From Solirubrobacterales bacterium (GTDB taxonomy: Bacteria > Actinomycetota > Thermoleophilia > Solirubrobacterales > Solirubrobacteraceae): 64,000 nt of DNA. The translations under genes and the position numbers were made by a program. The stretch lies in the NCBI GenBank assembly GCA_026392255.1, contig JAPLCJ010000017.1:1-64000 (forward strand), in the 5' to 3' direction. This document shows, piece by piece, positions 52,296 to 60,921 of this stretch. The notes below the pieces were generated by a model. That model saw only the letters and a program-made list of their open reading frames with translations, did not search any database and was not told where the DNA came from. Positions within the stretch are counted from its first letter, which is position 1, and each line of letters starts with the position of its first letter.

Positions 52296-53020
52296 GCTGT
52301 GATGAGAGCCGTCTGGAACAGACGGGGATCATTACTAATGATGCCAGCTACACCGATATTGATGAGGCTCTGCATACGATCGGCATCATCCACTGTCCAC
52401 ACATACAGTTCCCCGCCCGCTTCCCGCACTGCGTCGTTGAGCTGTTCTGTGGCAACACACCAGTGAGCCATCACGCAATCGATGACACCGCGGCGGATTC
52501 GATCAGCAGCCTGAGCAGGCAGCGCACGCCGCAACCACATGACCATTGCGAACGCCGGAAGCATCGTGACCGGGTTCTTGGTCCAGTCACGACTTGCCTT
52601 GGGAACTGACCAGCCGACGCGGATTTCCGGCGCGGCCCGCTTCATGGCCTCAAGCGACCGCTCGTACTGGGACGAGACCAAAGAGCGCGACTGGAGATTG
52701 CGCTCAGTCAGAGCATGAGCAACCCGGGCCTCGTAGCCGGGAATCTTCAGATCCACATCGAAGTCAATCCCGTCGAAACGGGGTGAAGAGAGGTGGTCCA
52801 GGGCTGCGGTCAGCGTTACAGGTGTGCGCGAATTGATGTCGTCCAAGTCATGCGCAAGGACAAGCGGTGAATGAGGATCCCGCGGGGAACTAGGCAGGAT
52901 GTCGAACTCGATCATGTCCACGCCCGTAGCGAGCGCGGTGTCGAAACTTTCCAGCGTGTTGCCCGGATGCATGGCATTCGCGCCTTTGTGGCCGACGCGG
53001 ACGAGCTTGGTTGAGTTCAT
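52292..53020 (-). CDS. Glycerophosphodiester phosphodiesterase-family protein
   Basis: A 242-residue GDPD TIM barrel that cleaves glycerophosphodiesters to glycerol-3-phosphate and alcohol. The opening RVGHKGANAMHPGNTLESFDTAL holds the catalytic His and the NTLESF motif; DMIEFDILPS and LVLAHDLD give the metal Glu/Asp and second His. The late YVWTVDD and GIISNDPRLF are typical strands. GHKGAN replaces the usual GHRG, a mild deviation. No signal peptide, so cytosolic. It heads the GDPD-Crp-NUDIX-ASCH run. Confidence 0.92.
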   Translation of the reverse strand: MNSTKLVRVGHKGANAMHPGNTLESFDTALATGVDMIEFDILPSSPRDPHSPLVLAHDLDDINSRTPVTLTAALDHLSSPRFDGIDFDVDLKIPGYEARVAHALTERNLQSRSLVSSQYERSLEAMKRAAPEIRVGWSVPKASRDWTKNPVTMLPAFAMVMWLRRALPAQAADRIRRGVIDCVMAHWCVATEQLNDAVREAGGELYVWTVDDADRMQSLINIGVAGIISNDPRLFQTALITA

Positions 53021-53095
53021 GACTGCCTCCCTTTGCTTTCGTCCATCACAACACCAACACTAGGGCGCGGTTTCGGTTTTTCCGAACTACTTTCC

Positions 53096-54097
53096 TTAAG
53101 TGAGCTCGCGGCCGTACTGCTTGGCGTAGTACTCGCGGTAGTCGCCGGAGCGGATTGACTCCCACCATGGCGCGTTTTCGCGGTACCAGGCCACTGTCTG
53201 CTCCAGACCCTCAGCGAAGTGCGTGCGGGCCTTCCAGCCAAGCCCTTCGAGCTTCGTTGACGCCAACGAGTAGCGCCTATCGTGCCCGGGACGGTCGGTC
53301 ACGTAGTCGATCAGGTCCTCGCTGGTCCCTGTCAGTTCAATGATCCGCTTGACAACATCAATGTTGGGGCACTCGTCAGGCCCACCACAGTTGTAGACCT
53401 CGCCGTACTTGCCGTGGTCAAGAACGTGGCCAATGCCGCGACCAAAATCCTCCACGAAGAGCCAGTTACGGACCTGCATGCCATCGCCGTAGACCGGAAG
53501 CGAATCGCCGTGCATTGCGTTGAGAATCATCAACGGAATCAGCTTCTCTGGGTACTGGAACGGGCCGTAGTTGTTTGAACCGCGGGCAATCGAGGTTGGC
53601 AAATCAAACGTGTGGAAATAGCTCTCCACAAGAAGATCAGCGCCAGTCTTAGTCGCGCTGTAAGGAGAAGAAGGCTGCAGTGGCGACTCCTCTGTGAATG
53701 AGCCCTCCTCGATTGATCCGTAGACCTCATCGGTTGAAACCTGGACGTAGCGGAGACCTTCCTCGCGAGCGCGCTCGAGCAACGTGTAAGTGCCCTGACC
53801 ATTGGTGACAACAAATGCGTCCGGCTCGGCGATTGACCGATCAACGTGTGTTTCAGCGGCGAAGTTGACGATGGCGTCAACACCCTTGGCAGCCTCAGCA
53901 ACAGCGGCAGGATCCTCAATCGCACCGTGGACCAAGCCGAGATAGCGGGGGTTGCCCTCAAGGTCGGCGAGATTCTCGCGGCGACCTGCGTAGGTCAGCT
54001 TGTCAAGAACGATGATTTCGTCATCGCTCTCCTCAAGGCGGAGCCTTACAAAGTTTGAGCCAATAAATCCAGCACCACCACAGACCAGCAGTTTCAT
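53096..54097 (-). CDS. rmlB: dTDP-glucose 4,6-dehydratase
   Basis: Second step of dTDP-L-rhamnose synthesis: dehydrates dTDP-glucose to the 4-keto-6-deoxy sugar. The 333 residues include CGGAGFIGSNFVRL (NAD site), NFAAETHVDRSI, VSTDEVYGSIEEGSF with the Asp-Glu catalytic pair, SPYSATKTGADLLV (YxxxK) and ARGSNNYGPFQYPEKLIP. All are RmlB signatures. It starts inside the rmlD stop (4-bp overlap) and is the last gene of the rmlA-rmlD-rmlB operon. Confidence 0.96.
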   Translation of the reverse strand: MKLLVCGGAGFIGSNFVRLRLEESDDEIIVLDKLTYAGRRENLADLEGNPRYLGLVHGAIEDPAAVAEAAKGVDAIVNFAAETHVDRSIAEPDAFVVTNGQGTYTLLERAREEGLRYVQVSTDEVYGSIEEGSFTEESPLQPSSPYSATKTGADLLVESYFHTFDLPTSIARGSNNYGPFQYPEKLIPLMILNAMHGDSLPVYGDGMQVRNWLFVEDFGRGIGHVLDHGKYGEVYNCGGPDECPNIDVVKRIIELTGTSEDLIDYVTDRPGHDRRYSLASTKLEGLGWKARTHFAEGLEQTVAWYRENAPWWESIRSGDYREYYAKQYGRELT

Positions 54098-54945
54098 CTC
54101 TGTCCTCCAACTGTTGTTCGAGCTTCAATGTAATCGTCCAGACCTTTGGTCCACGCAGGCAGACGCGGGGTATCTGAACGGGTTGCTGCCAGCACACTAT
54201 TTGCCGGTCGGGGCGCCGGGCGGACGAACTGATCGCTCGTCGTTGGCGTCAGGTCACACGGTGTGTCCGTCCGCTCAAAAATTTCCTTAGCGAAGCCGAA
54301 CCAAGTTGTTTCACCTTCGCCAGCACAGTGGTGGATGCCACCAGCTTCTGGCAACAGGGCAAGGTCAATCAAAGCCTCGGCCAGATGCGCGGTGTTGGTG
54401 GGACAGCCGCGCTGATCATCAACCACTGAAACCGCCCCGCGGTCGACTGCGAGCTTGATCATCGTCTCAACAAAGTTGTTGCCCTCTACCCCAAATAGCC
54501 AGGCCGTACGGACGATTGCGTGCTCAGGGCCTGCAGAAATCACATTCAGCTCGCCGGCAAGCTTGGTGCGGCCGTAGGCGGAACGCGGACCGGTTGGGTC
54601 AGCTTCAACGTATGCGCCGTCCTTGGTGCCGTCAAACACGTAGTCGGTTGAGACATGCACAAGGCGAGGCCCGTAGGCGGCAAGAACACCGGGCCCGTCG
54701 CCATTGACGACCATCGCATCTGACTCATGCTCCTCGGCACCGTCAACGTCAGTCCACGCTGCGCAGTTGATGATCACATCAGGACTGAAATCAGCGACGG
54801 CCTGGGCTACGGCCGCTTGATTGCTGATGTCTAGGTCAGTGCGGGTCAGGCCGGTGGCCTCAACTCCGCGCGCGGCTGCCGCGCGCATTACATCCTGGCC
54901 GAGCATCCCGCCCGCGCCGGTTACAAGAACTGACCCTGCGCTCAC
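54094..54945 (-). CDS. rmlD: dTDP-4-dehydrorhamnose reductase
   Basis: Final step of dTDP-rhamnose synthesis. The 283 residues have VTGAGGMLGQDVMRAA, VIINCAAWTDVDGAEEHE, HVSTDYVFDGTKDGAYVE and SAYGRTKLAGE (YxxxK), which is the RmlD pattern. The Mg-binding region of RmlD homodimers cannot be judged. It overlaps rmlA by 4 bp upstream and rmlB by 4 bp downstream. The epimerase RmlC needed between RmlB and RmlD is not encoded here. Confidence 0.95.
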   Translation of the reverse strand: MSAGSVLVTGAGGMLGQDVMRAAAARGVEATGLTRTDLDISNQAAVAQAVADFSPDVIINCAAWTDVDGAEEHESDAMVVNGDGPGVLAAYGPRLVHVSTDYVFDGTKDGAYVEADPTGPRSAYGRTKLAGELNVISAGPEHAIVRTAWLFGVEGNNFVETMIKLAVDRGAVSVVDDQRGCPTNTAHLAEALIDLALLPEAGGIHHCAGEGETTWFGFAKEIFERTDTPCDLTPTTSDQFVRPAPRPANSVLAATRSDTPRLPAWTKGLDDYIEARTTVGGQR

Positions 54946-56018
54946 GGAAGACCCACGGATGAGTTATCGCCCAACATCAACCTGTAAGCACGGGGCTGAC
55001 GGTCATCCTGAGTAACAATGACATTGCGTCCAAGCAGCGAAGATTCCATGCGGCCTGGCATGTCACGGACAATTGAACCGGAGAGCAAAATCGAGTGTTC
55101 GATCTCTGCCCGTTCGATCACGCAGTCCTCAGCGATTGCCGAATAAGGACCGACGTAGCAGTCGATCAGGTGTGTTCCGCTGCCAATGATGGCCGGGCCT
55201 CTAACCGTTGAGCGCTCGAGCTTGGCGCCCGGTTCGATTACAACAGGACCCTCAACCTGGCTGTCAATCAACTCGCCTTCGACTCGCGGCGTGAGAGCAC
55301 CAAGAATCAGACGGTTGGCCTCAAGCATGTCGTCAAGCCGGCCGGTGTCCTTCCACCAGCCCTCAACGATGTGTGGCTCAACCCGTCCCCCACCGTCAAC
55401 GATGTACTGAATCGCATCGGTGATCTCCAGTTCACCGCGCGGTGACGGCTCAATTGCCTTGGCGGCAGAGTGGATCTGGGAAGTGAACATGTAGACGCCA
55501 ACGAGAGCAAGCTTGCTCTGTGGGTCGCTTGGCTTCTCGACAAGACGAACGATGCCGCCATCAGCCCCGAGCTCAGCAACGCCGTAGTTCTCAGGGTCCT
55601 CTACCTCGGTCAGGAGAATCATCGCGTCACGGCCACCGATGCGGAACTCATCGACCAGCTGATCAATTCCGCCCTGCAGAAGGTTGTCGCCCAAGTACAT
55701 GACAAAGCTGGAATCGCCAAGGAAAGGCTCAGCCGTGAGCACTGCGTGAGCAAGACCGAGCGGCTCGTCTTGAACGATGTACTCAATCTTGATCCCGAAA
55801 CGGGATCCATCACCGGCTGCTTCACGGATCTCATCACCTGTTTCAGGGGCGATGATGATCCCCACCTCTTCAATGCCAGCCGCTGCCATTGCCTCAATGC
55901 CGTAAAACAGCACGGGCTTGTTGGCAACCGGCACCAACTGCTTGGCGCTGGTGTGAGTAATCGGACGCAACCGCGTTCCCTTGCCACCCGAAAGAATTAG
56001 TCCCTTTAGTTTCTCCAC
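54942..56018 (-). CDS. rmlA: Glucose-1-phosphate thymidylyltransferase, long form
   Basis: Makes dTDP-glucose from dTTP and glucose-1-phosphate. I start at GTG 56018 (358 residues), because the GLILSGGKGTRLRPIT nucleotide motif begins seven residues later. SAKQLVPVANKPVLFYGIEAM and MYLGDNLLQGG complete the catalytic domain. Residues 250-358 form a left-handed beta-helix (SQVEGPVVIEPGAKLERSTV, GSGTHLIDCYVGPYSAI, GRNVIV), so it belongs to the long StrD/archaeal-type class rather than the 290-residue E. coli RmlA. It is the first gene of the operon. Confidence 0.94.
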   Translation of the reverse strand: MEKLKGLILSGGKGTRLRPITHTSAKQLVPVANKPVLFYGIEAMAAAGIEEVGIIIAPETGDEIREAAGDGSRFGIKIEYIVQDEPLGLAHAVLTAEPFLGDSSFVMYLGDNLLQGGIDQLVDEFRIGGRDAMILLTEVEDPENYGVAELGADGGIVRLVEKPSDPQSKLALVGVYMFTSQIHSAAKAIEPSPRGELEITDAIQYIVDGGGRVEPHIVEGWWKDTGRLDDMLEANRLILGALTPRVEGELIDSQVEGPVVIEPGAKLERSTVRGPAIIGSGTHLIDCYVGPYSAIAEDCVIERAEIEHSILLSGSIVRDMPGRMESSLLGRNVIVTQDDRQPRAYRLMLGDNSSVGLP

Positions 56019-56125
56019 TCTGGCCCGAAGCGTAGTGATCAAGAAGTTCAGAGGAGTTGGTTGGCCGTCAGCCCTCACACGCTCTCTCTCAACGAATGGC
56101 GAGGGCCACCCGCAGGACATTCTTC

Positions 56126-56587
56126 TTAGTACACGCCGCCGAGCTTACGGTGGTCCCAAGTCGCAGTCTCAGAAGCGACAAATCGCAGGCCAACGCGCTT
56201 GGTTGCCTGAGCGGCAACGGCCTCGCGTCCGGCCTCGCCAAGGTCTCCACCCGCGTACTTGCCCATGATCTCCAAACCGAGTGCCAAGACTGCGTCGGGG
56301 TTCTCAACAATCTCAACCTGAGTTTTCATCATCACGCCACGCAGCTGATCGTAGGAATCGCCTGCCTCGACCTGAATTGTGGCCCGGTCGTCGCGCTGGA
56401 GATTCTTGACCTTCTGCGACTTGGCGAACGTCCACGCCCAAACCTCACCCTCACGGACTACGTACCAAAGCGGCATCAGATGCGGCCAACCATCTTTGCC
56501 TAAAGACCCACAGGTGACAATCCGCTCCTCCTCGAGGAACGCGACGGTTTCCTCCGGGCTCATCTGAATCAATGCTCTGCGGCTCAT
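56126..56587 (-). CDS. Pyridoxamine 5'-phosphate oxidase-fold protein (possibly F420-dependent)
   Basis: A 153-residue split beta-barrel flavin/F420-binding protein. Recognisable features are the N-terminal helix MSPEETVAFLEEERIVTCGSLGKDG (Met9 could be the true start), WPHLMPLWYVVREGEVWAWTFAKSQKVKNLQRD, where the T-x-x-S-x-K-x-x-N-L motif contacts the cofactor phosphate, and ATIQVEAGDSYDQLRGV. This pattern is common in actinobacterial PPOX proteins that use F420 or FMN. Substrate unknown. It is 22 bp after the PafBC-like gene. Confidence 0.85.
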   Translation of the reverse strand: MSRRALIQMSPEETVAFLEEERIVTCGSLGKDGWPHLMPLWYVVREGEVWAWTFAKSQKVKNLQRDDRATIQVEAGDSYDQLRGVMMKTQVEIVENPDAVLALGLEIMGKYAGGDLGEAGREAVAAQATKRVGLRFVASETATWDHRKLGGVY

Positions 56588-56609
56588 CAGCTCTGCCCGG
56601 GCCTTAGCG

Positions 56610-58802
56610 TCAGGCGGTCTTAGCGGCGCGACTGCCGCCAGCTGGCTTCTTCGCCACTGGCTTCTTTGCTGCAGGCTTCTTCGCGCGAGCCTTAGCGGCT
56701 ACGGGGGTGGTCTTACGGGAAGTTCCAGGGCGCTTCTTTGGACGAGCCTTGGTTCCACCAAGCTCAGTGACTGCGCGAAGGACTGCCTTGCGCGCCTCGG
56801 CGGGTTCAAGCACAGCTGCATCGCCAGCCTCTTTGAGGATCTCCTTGACGAGCCAATCACTGCCGGCATACGAGAGCTCGACAATTACGGATCCGTCAGT
56901 CAGTTCGGAGTGCACTGTGCGCTCCTCGCGAGCCCAGCGAGCACGATCAGGCGAGACCCAGACGAGCGCTGTGCTGGAGGCCGGAACTTCACCTGTGCGT
57001 GGCCAGCCCTCAATGCCCTCAGCTGGGTCAACCTCTGGACGTGGCTCGTACGTGGCATCGCCGGTCTGAGCAGACTTGATGCGGTCCAGACGGAAATGCC
57101 TGAGCGCCTCGCGGTCAAGGTCCCAAGCTGCGACGTACCAACCCTCACGACCGTTGATCAAGGCGTACGGCTCAACCTTGCGCTTGCTGAACTCGTCCTC
57201 GTTCTCCTTGTAGTACTCAAAGTCAAGAACCCTTCGGTCGGCTATAGCGGAGCAGATCAACTTGGCAATGCCACCATCGTCGCCCTGTGGGCCAGCGCTA
57301 GCGATATGAAGCCCGTCCTCAACTGGGTCAACGCCAAGCGCGGTCACAACCTTGTCCCGGGCGGAGGCAAGCGAGCCTTCGGGCAGGTGATCGCCGAGCA
57401 GGTCGATGGCGGCAACGAGAGCCTTGGCCTCAACTGGCAGAAGGCGAGCGGGGCGGGCAAACGAATCACCGTAGGGCTCAGGGTCAACATCAACTGCATC
57501 GCCATCGCGCTCTGCATAGAGAACATAGGAGCCAGCACCAAAGTTGACGATGTTGAGGACGTTGATGTCCTCCTCAAGCTCCTCATCAGTTACTTGAAGG
57601 CGTTCCTTCAGGTCAATGGCGGAGAGAGTGTCCTTGCGGCGGCCGGCGTCAATGAGGATCGACGCAAGCGTTACGAGGCGGGCAAATCGCTCGGGGCGAA
57701 TGGCAGCCTGCTCACGCTCCTCGTCCGGCTCCTTGACCGGTGCGACCTTTGCCTTGGTGCTGGCGCGCTTCTTGCGGGCCAGCTGCGGCTCGCCTGTGTG
57801 ACGGTCGCGCAGTAGAGCGAGACGCTCGGTGTACTCATCGGAGAGTTCACCCGGCTCCGTGATGGTGGCGTTGCCGGCCAGCCCGAGTACCCAAGACACA
57901 AGTGCCCTCGACTGCGCGTACTCGGTTGTGTAAACGGATTCACCCTTGCCTGCCTTGGTGATCTTGCCAACGTGGCCGAAGTTGCGTGCAACCTGCCAGG
58001 AGATCCTGTCGCTGAGCGTGATCTTGGCCGTTGCCTTGTGCTCGCCGTACTGCCAGATAGCCCGCTTGGCATAGACGCGTGGGTCGAAGTCAGTTGGACG
58101 CTGGAAGTCGTGCTCAGCCTTAGTTGCGTAGGCAACCTTGCCGCTCATACGGGAAAGACGGAAGACCCGGATGGCGCTGCGGTCATGGGCGTAGCCCACA
58201 AGGTAAAACTGTCCGCCCTGGAAGAGCAGCAGGTAAGGATCCACAGTTCGCGAGCCCTGCTTATCGCGCTCGATTGTGTAGTAGTTGAAAGTGATCGTCT
58301 TGCGGCGGAAAATGGCGGTCTCGATCTTGGCGAGCCGCTGTGAGAGGTCGTGGCCACCGGCAGTAGCGGTGATCCCCAGTGCGACCGAAGTTTGCTCCGG
58401 CCGCTTGTCTGGACGGGCCCGTCCCCATGAGAGCTGCTGGAGGGCAAGGCGAAGCGGTTCGGCGTAGGCAAACTCGCCATCAAGGAGGGTCAGTGCGGTC
58501 TGGAGTGCGGCCAGCTCACCATCGGTGAACTCGATGGGAGCGAGGTAAAAGTTCTCGGGTGGGAGTGAGTAGTTCTCCTGCTCAACTTGGCCATCAGCCG
58601 GACGCTCAATACGGAGGTGGATCCCAAGCGCTTCGAGCTCCGATCGATCGGCGTAGAAGCGGCGAGCGAAGGCATCCTCGTTCATTGCGCTGTAACCCTC
58701 TACATCACGCCTGATCTCCATTGCGGTGACCGGTCGCCTCTCCGCCATTAGGTAGGAAATCAGCGACAGCTGCCGGATCAGTTTTTCGGTGTCCTTAGCC
58801 AC
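56610..58802 (-). CDS. pafBC: Fused tandem WYL transcriptional regulator, PafBC-like, with histone-like tail
   Basis: About 730 residues from GTG 58802; earlier in-frame codons overlap the YhaM gene antisense and look spurious. Two similar halves each have an N-terminal winged-helix part (KLIRQLSLISYLMAERRPVT; RFARLVTLASILIDAGRRKD), a linker and a WYL domain (GGQFYLVGYAHDRSAIRVFRLSRM in two parts; GREGWYVAAWDLDREALRHF). The order matches PafB and PafC, which in mycobacteria are separate genes driving the RecA-independent DNA-damage response; fused forms are known in other actinobacteria. The last 46 residues are Lys/Ala/Pro-rich (KKPAAKKPVAKKPAGG), like histone H1 tails. No proteasome genes are nearby. 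Confidence 0.85.
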   Translation of the reverse strand: MAKDTEKLIRQLSLISYLMAERRPVTAMEIRRDVEGYSAMNEDAFARRFYADRSELEALGIHLRIERPADGQVEQENYSLPPENFYLAPIEFTDGELAALQTALTLLDGEFAYAEPLRLALQQLSWGRARPDKRPEQTSVALGITATAGGHDLSQRLAKIETAIFRRKTITFNYYTIERDKQGSRTVDPYLLLFQGGQFYLVGYAHDRSAIRVFRLSRMSGKVAYATKAEHDFQRPTDFDPRVYAKRAIWQYGEHKATAKITLSDRISWQVARNFGHVGKITKAGKGESVYTTEYAQSRALVSWVLGLAGNATITEPGELSDEYTERLALLRDRHTGEPQLARKKRASTKAKVAPVKEPDEEREQAAIRPERFARLVTLASILIDAGRRKDTLSAIDLKERLQVTDEELEEDINVLNIVNFGAGSYVLYAERDGDAVDVDPEPYGDSFARPARLLPVEAKALVAAIDLLGDHLPEGSLASARDKVVTALGVDPVEDGLHIASAGPQGDDGGIAKLICSAIADRRVLDFEYYKENEDEFSKRKVEPYALINGREGWYVAAWDLDREALRHFRLDRIKSAQTGDATYEPRPEVDPAEGIEGWPRTGEVPASSTALVWVSPDRARWAREERTVHSELTDGSVIVELSYAGSDWLVKEILKEAGDAAVLEPAEARKAVLRAVTELGGTKARPKKRPGTSRKTTPVAAKARAKKPAAKKPVAKKPAGGSRAAKTA

Positions 58803-58881
58803 TCGCCGAGCATAGTCCGAGTGGGGTTCAGGCTGACTTCGCGAGGGGGTTACTACCCCGCATATTCCGCACTTTCGTGCG

Positions 58882-59841
58882 TCAGTTGGGGGATTCAGCG
58901 GCTGGGAACCACGCTCCGCCACCAATTGCGGTGTCGTAGTCAGACCAAGCGCTGCCGGGCGCCAAAGACTTCTCAAGCCGGTCAAACGAGCCAAGCTGAC
59001 CACCAAGGTGGTCCATCATGTGGACCAGGGTTGCCTCACGGGTAAGGGGAAGGACCGGGCTGCCGTGTTCCAGGCGACCGTGGTGGCTCAAAATGATGTG
59101 ACACAGGCCACGATTGAGCTCCGGTGGGAACCCCTCAATGTTGTTGATCAAGGTGCGAATCCGGAAGTAACCCAAGGGGATCTCACCCTGCAGGCGACCA
59201 TCAACTGTGAAGTCGATCGAGGCCGGATCGGTCGTGTAAGCCTCAAGCTTTCCGATGTCATGCAGGAGCGCTCCTGTGACGGCGAGGTCGCGGTCAATGC
59301 CGGGGAAGTTGCCCGCCACATTGCTGACCGACTGCGAGACAGTCAGACAGTGCTCTAGAAGTCCATGTTTGTAGGCCTGATGGAACCGCTTTGCCGCCGG
59401 AGCGTCCCGGTAGATCGGCCATGTCTCGGACTCAGGGCCAAGGACCTCTTCAAGCACCTGGCGAAGGTGCGGCTGCTTGACGCTGTCAATCAGCTCACGC
59501 AGGTCTGACTCCATCTTCGCCGCAGGAGTCGGAGGTCCGTCCAACAGGTCGTTGGGGTCGTAGTCGCCCTCAGCAGCAGGAATGGCGTCGCTGATCTTGA
59601 GTGACCGGCCAAACTTCTCATGCTCCTCAACCCCTGCGCTGACCTGAACGGCTGCGCCAGGCTTGTAAAGGGCCTCCAGCTCTGGCGTGCTGTCCCAAAC
59701 GTTGGCCTTGATTGAACCGGTCTTGTCGCCAAGCTCGATTTTGAGGAAGGGCTTACCGGCCTTCGTCTCACGAGTTTGGGAGGAACGCACAAGCAGCACT
59801 CCGCTGAAGTGGTCCCCGCCGGTTAGGTCTCTGACTGCCAT
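58882..59841 (-). CDS. YhaM-type 3'-5' exoribonuclease (OB plus HD domain)
   Basis: A 319-residue nuclease. An N-terminal OB fold (residues 10-80: SGVLLVRSSQTRETKAGKPFLKIEL in two parts, DKTGSIKANVWD) precedes an HD hydrolase domain with HGLLEHCLTVSQSVSNVA and the metal pair in TGALLHDIGKLEAY, then ILSHHGRLEHGSP and VHMMDHLGGQ. This arrangement is that of YhaM/CBF1, a Mn-dependent 3'-5' exonuclease acting on RNA and single-stranded DNA. It is upstream of the PafBC-like gene by 79 bp on the same strand, which may link it to nucleic-acid stress. Confidence 0.92.
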   Translation of the reverse strand: MAVRDLTGGDHFSGVLLVRSSQTRETKAGKPFLKIELGDKTGSIKANVWDSTPELEALYKPGAAVQVSAGVEEHEKFGRSLKISDAIPAAEGDYDPNDLLDGPPTPAAKMESDLRELIDSVKQPHLRQVLEEVLGPESETWPIYRDAPAAKRFHQAYKHGLLEHCLTVSQSVSNVAGNFPGIDRDLAVTGALLHDIGKLEAYTTDPASIDFTVDGRLQGEIPLGYFRIRTLINNIEGFPPELNRGLCHIILSHHGRLEHGSPVLPLTREATLVHMMDHLGGQLGSFDRLEKSLAPGSAWSDYDTAIGGGAWFPAAESPN

Positions 59842-59989
59842 CTTTAGCGAAGGTAGAACGACGCCCGGACGGGGCAGCCAAGGCGCAACCTTTCCGGTGG
59901 TTTCGTGTTCCTAGCCCTGCGACACCTCCGTCGCGGGAAGTACGATTTTCAAGCTAGTCAACGGAGCAGGAAGAGGAAAGGGGAGTCAA

Positions 59990-60841
59990 GTGCAGCCACT
60001 GTTCGAATACGAAGCTGAGTTCGCTGGATACCGCACTCGAGTCCTCGAGCTCGAAGGCGAGGGCCCACCCCTCGTTCTCGTCCATGGCTGGTCCGACTCC
60101 GCCGACACGTGGAGGCACACGCTTGAATCACTCGGCCGAGTTGACCGAGCGGCTATCGCCATCGACTTGCCCGGCTTTGGCAAGGCCCAGCGCCTCGCCT
60201 CGGGGCCCATCCTGCCCCAGTACGACTCCTTCCTTGACGCCGTAGCCAAATCAGTCGGCCCAGGAGCTGTCTTTGTCGGCAACTCACTCGGAGGCTGCGC
60301 TGTGATGCGACTGGCCGAGCGCAATCGGCGACTAGGCGGCGTCGTTGCTGTCGCCCCAGCCGGGTTGGAGATGGCCCGCTGGTTCGCGATAATTGATCGC
60401 GACCCCGCAGTGCGGCGCTTGCTCTCACTTCCATTGCCAATGCCACAGGGAGCAATCAAGGCAGTAGTCGGGCGCACCTACCAAACGCTCGCATTCGCGA
60501 AGCCCGACACAGTTGACCCGGGCGTGATCCGGGACTTCACAAGCCATCTCCCCGACCGCAAATCAGTTGCGCGTCTGCTTGACAATGGAAAGAAGTTGCT
60601 TCCCGAGCTGAAGGACCCTTTCCGTCTCGATCGCATCACCGCTCCGCTCTTGCTTGTCTGGGGAACCTCTGACCGGATGGTCTACCGAACTGGAGCGGAC
60701 CGAGTTCTGGAAACAGTCCCTGACTCCCGCCTCGAAATCCTTGATGGCTGCGGTCACTGCCCACAAATCGAAGAACCGGCCCGTTTTGCAGACCTGATCC
60801 TCGACTTTGCGGCCGCCGAACCTGCCCTCAAAGCAGCGTAA
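59990..60841 (+). CDS. Alpha/beta hydrolase
   Basis: A 283-residue hydrolase starting at GTG 59990, with GGAAAGGGGAG upstream. The triad is visible: nucleophile Ser99 in FVGNSLGGCAV, Asp228 in VWGTSDRMVY, His256 in DGCGHCPQIEEP. The oxyanion HGWSDSADTW follows beta-3. There is no signal peptide. It is 80 bp upstream of a PhaC-like gene, so a role in polyester or acyl-thioester turnover (a depolymerase-like esterase) is possible but unproven. Confidence 0.9.
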   Translation: MQPLFEYEAEFAGYRTRVLELEGEGPPLVLVHGWSDSADTWRHTLESLGRVDRAAIAIDLPGFGKAQRLASGPILPQYDSFLDAVAKSVGPGAVFVGNSLGGCAVMRLAERNRRLGGVVAVAPAGLEMARWFAIIDRDPAVRRLLSLPLPMPQGAIKAVVGRTYQTLAFAKPDTVDPGVIRDFTSHLPDRKSVARLLDNGKKLLPELKDPFRLDRITAPLLLVWGTSDRMVYRTGADRVLETVPDSRLEILDGCGHCPQIEEPARFADLILDFAAAEPALKAA

Positions 60842-60921
60842 TTACCGCAGCTTGGCTGTCTTTCCCGTCGCAAGCTGGGCTTCTCAGGCACCCTGAGCCG
60901 TACACATCCTGAATTACTCCG

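Noticed and set aside
56018-56120. N-terminal extension of rmlA to the upstream ATG at 56120
   Set aside because: The extra 34 residues have no family counterpart; the nucleotide-binding motif begins right after the GTG at 56018.
58803-59006. 68-residue N-terminal extension of the PafBC-like protein
   Set aside because: It would overlap the YhaM coding region by 125 bp on the same strand, and contains no recognisable domain.
60848-60897. Two hairpins between the alpha/beta hydrolase and PhaC-like genes as a terminator
   Set aside because: One has a 7-bp stem with a 16-base loop and the other only 6 bp, neither with a T-run; the two genes may well be co-transcribed.
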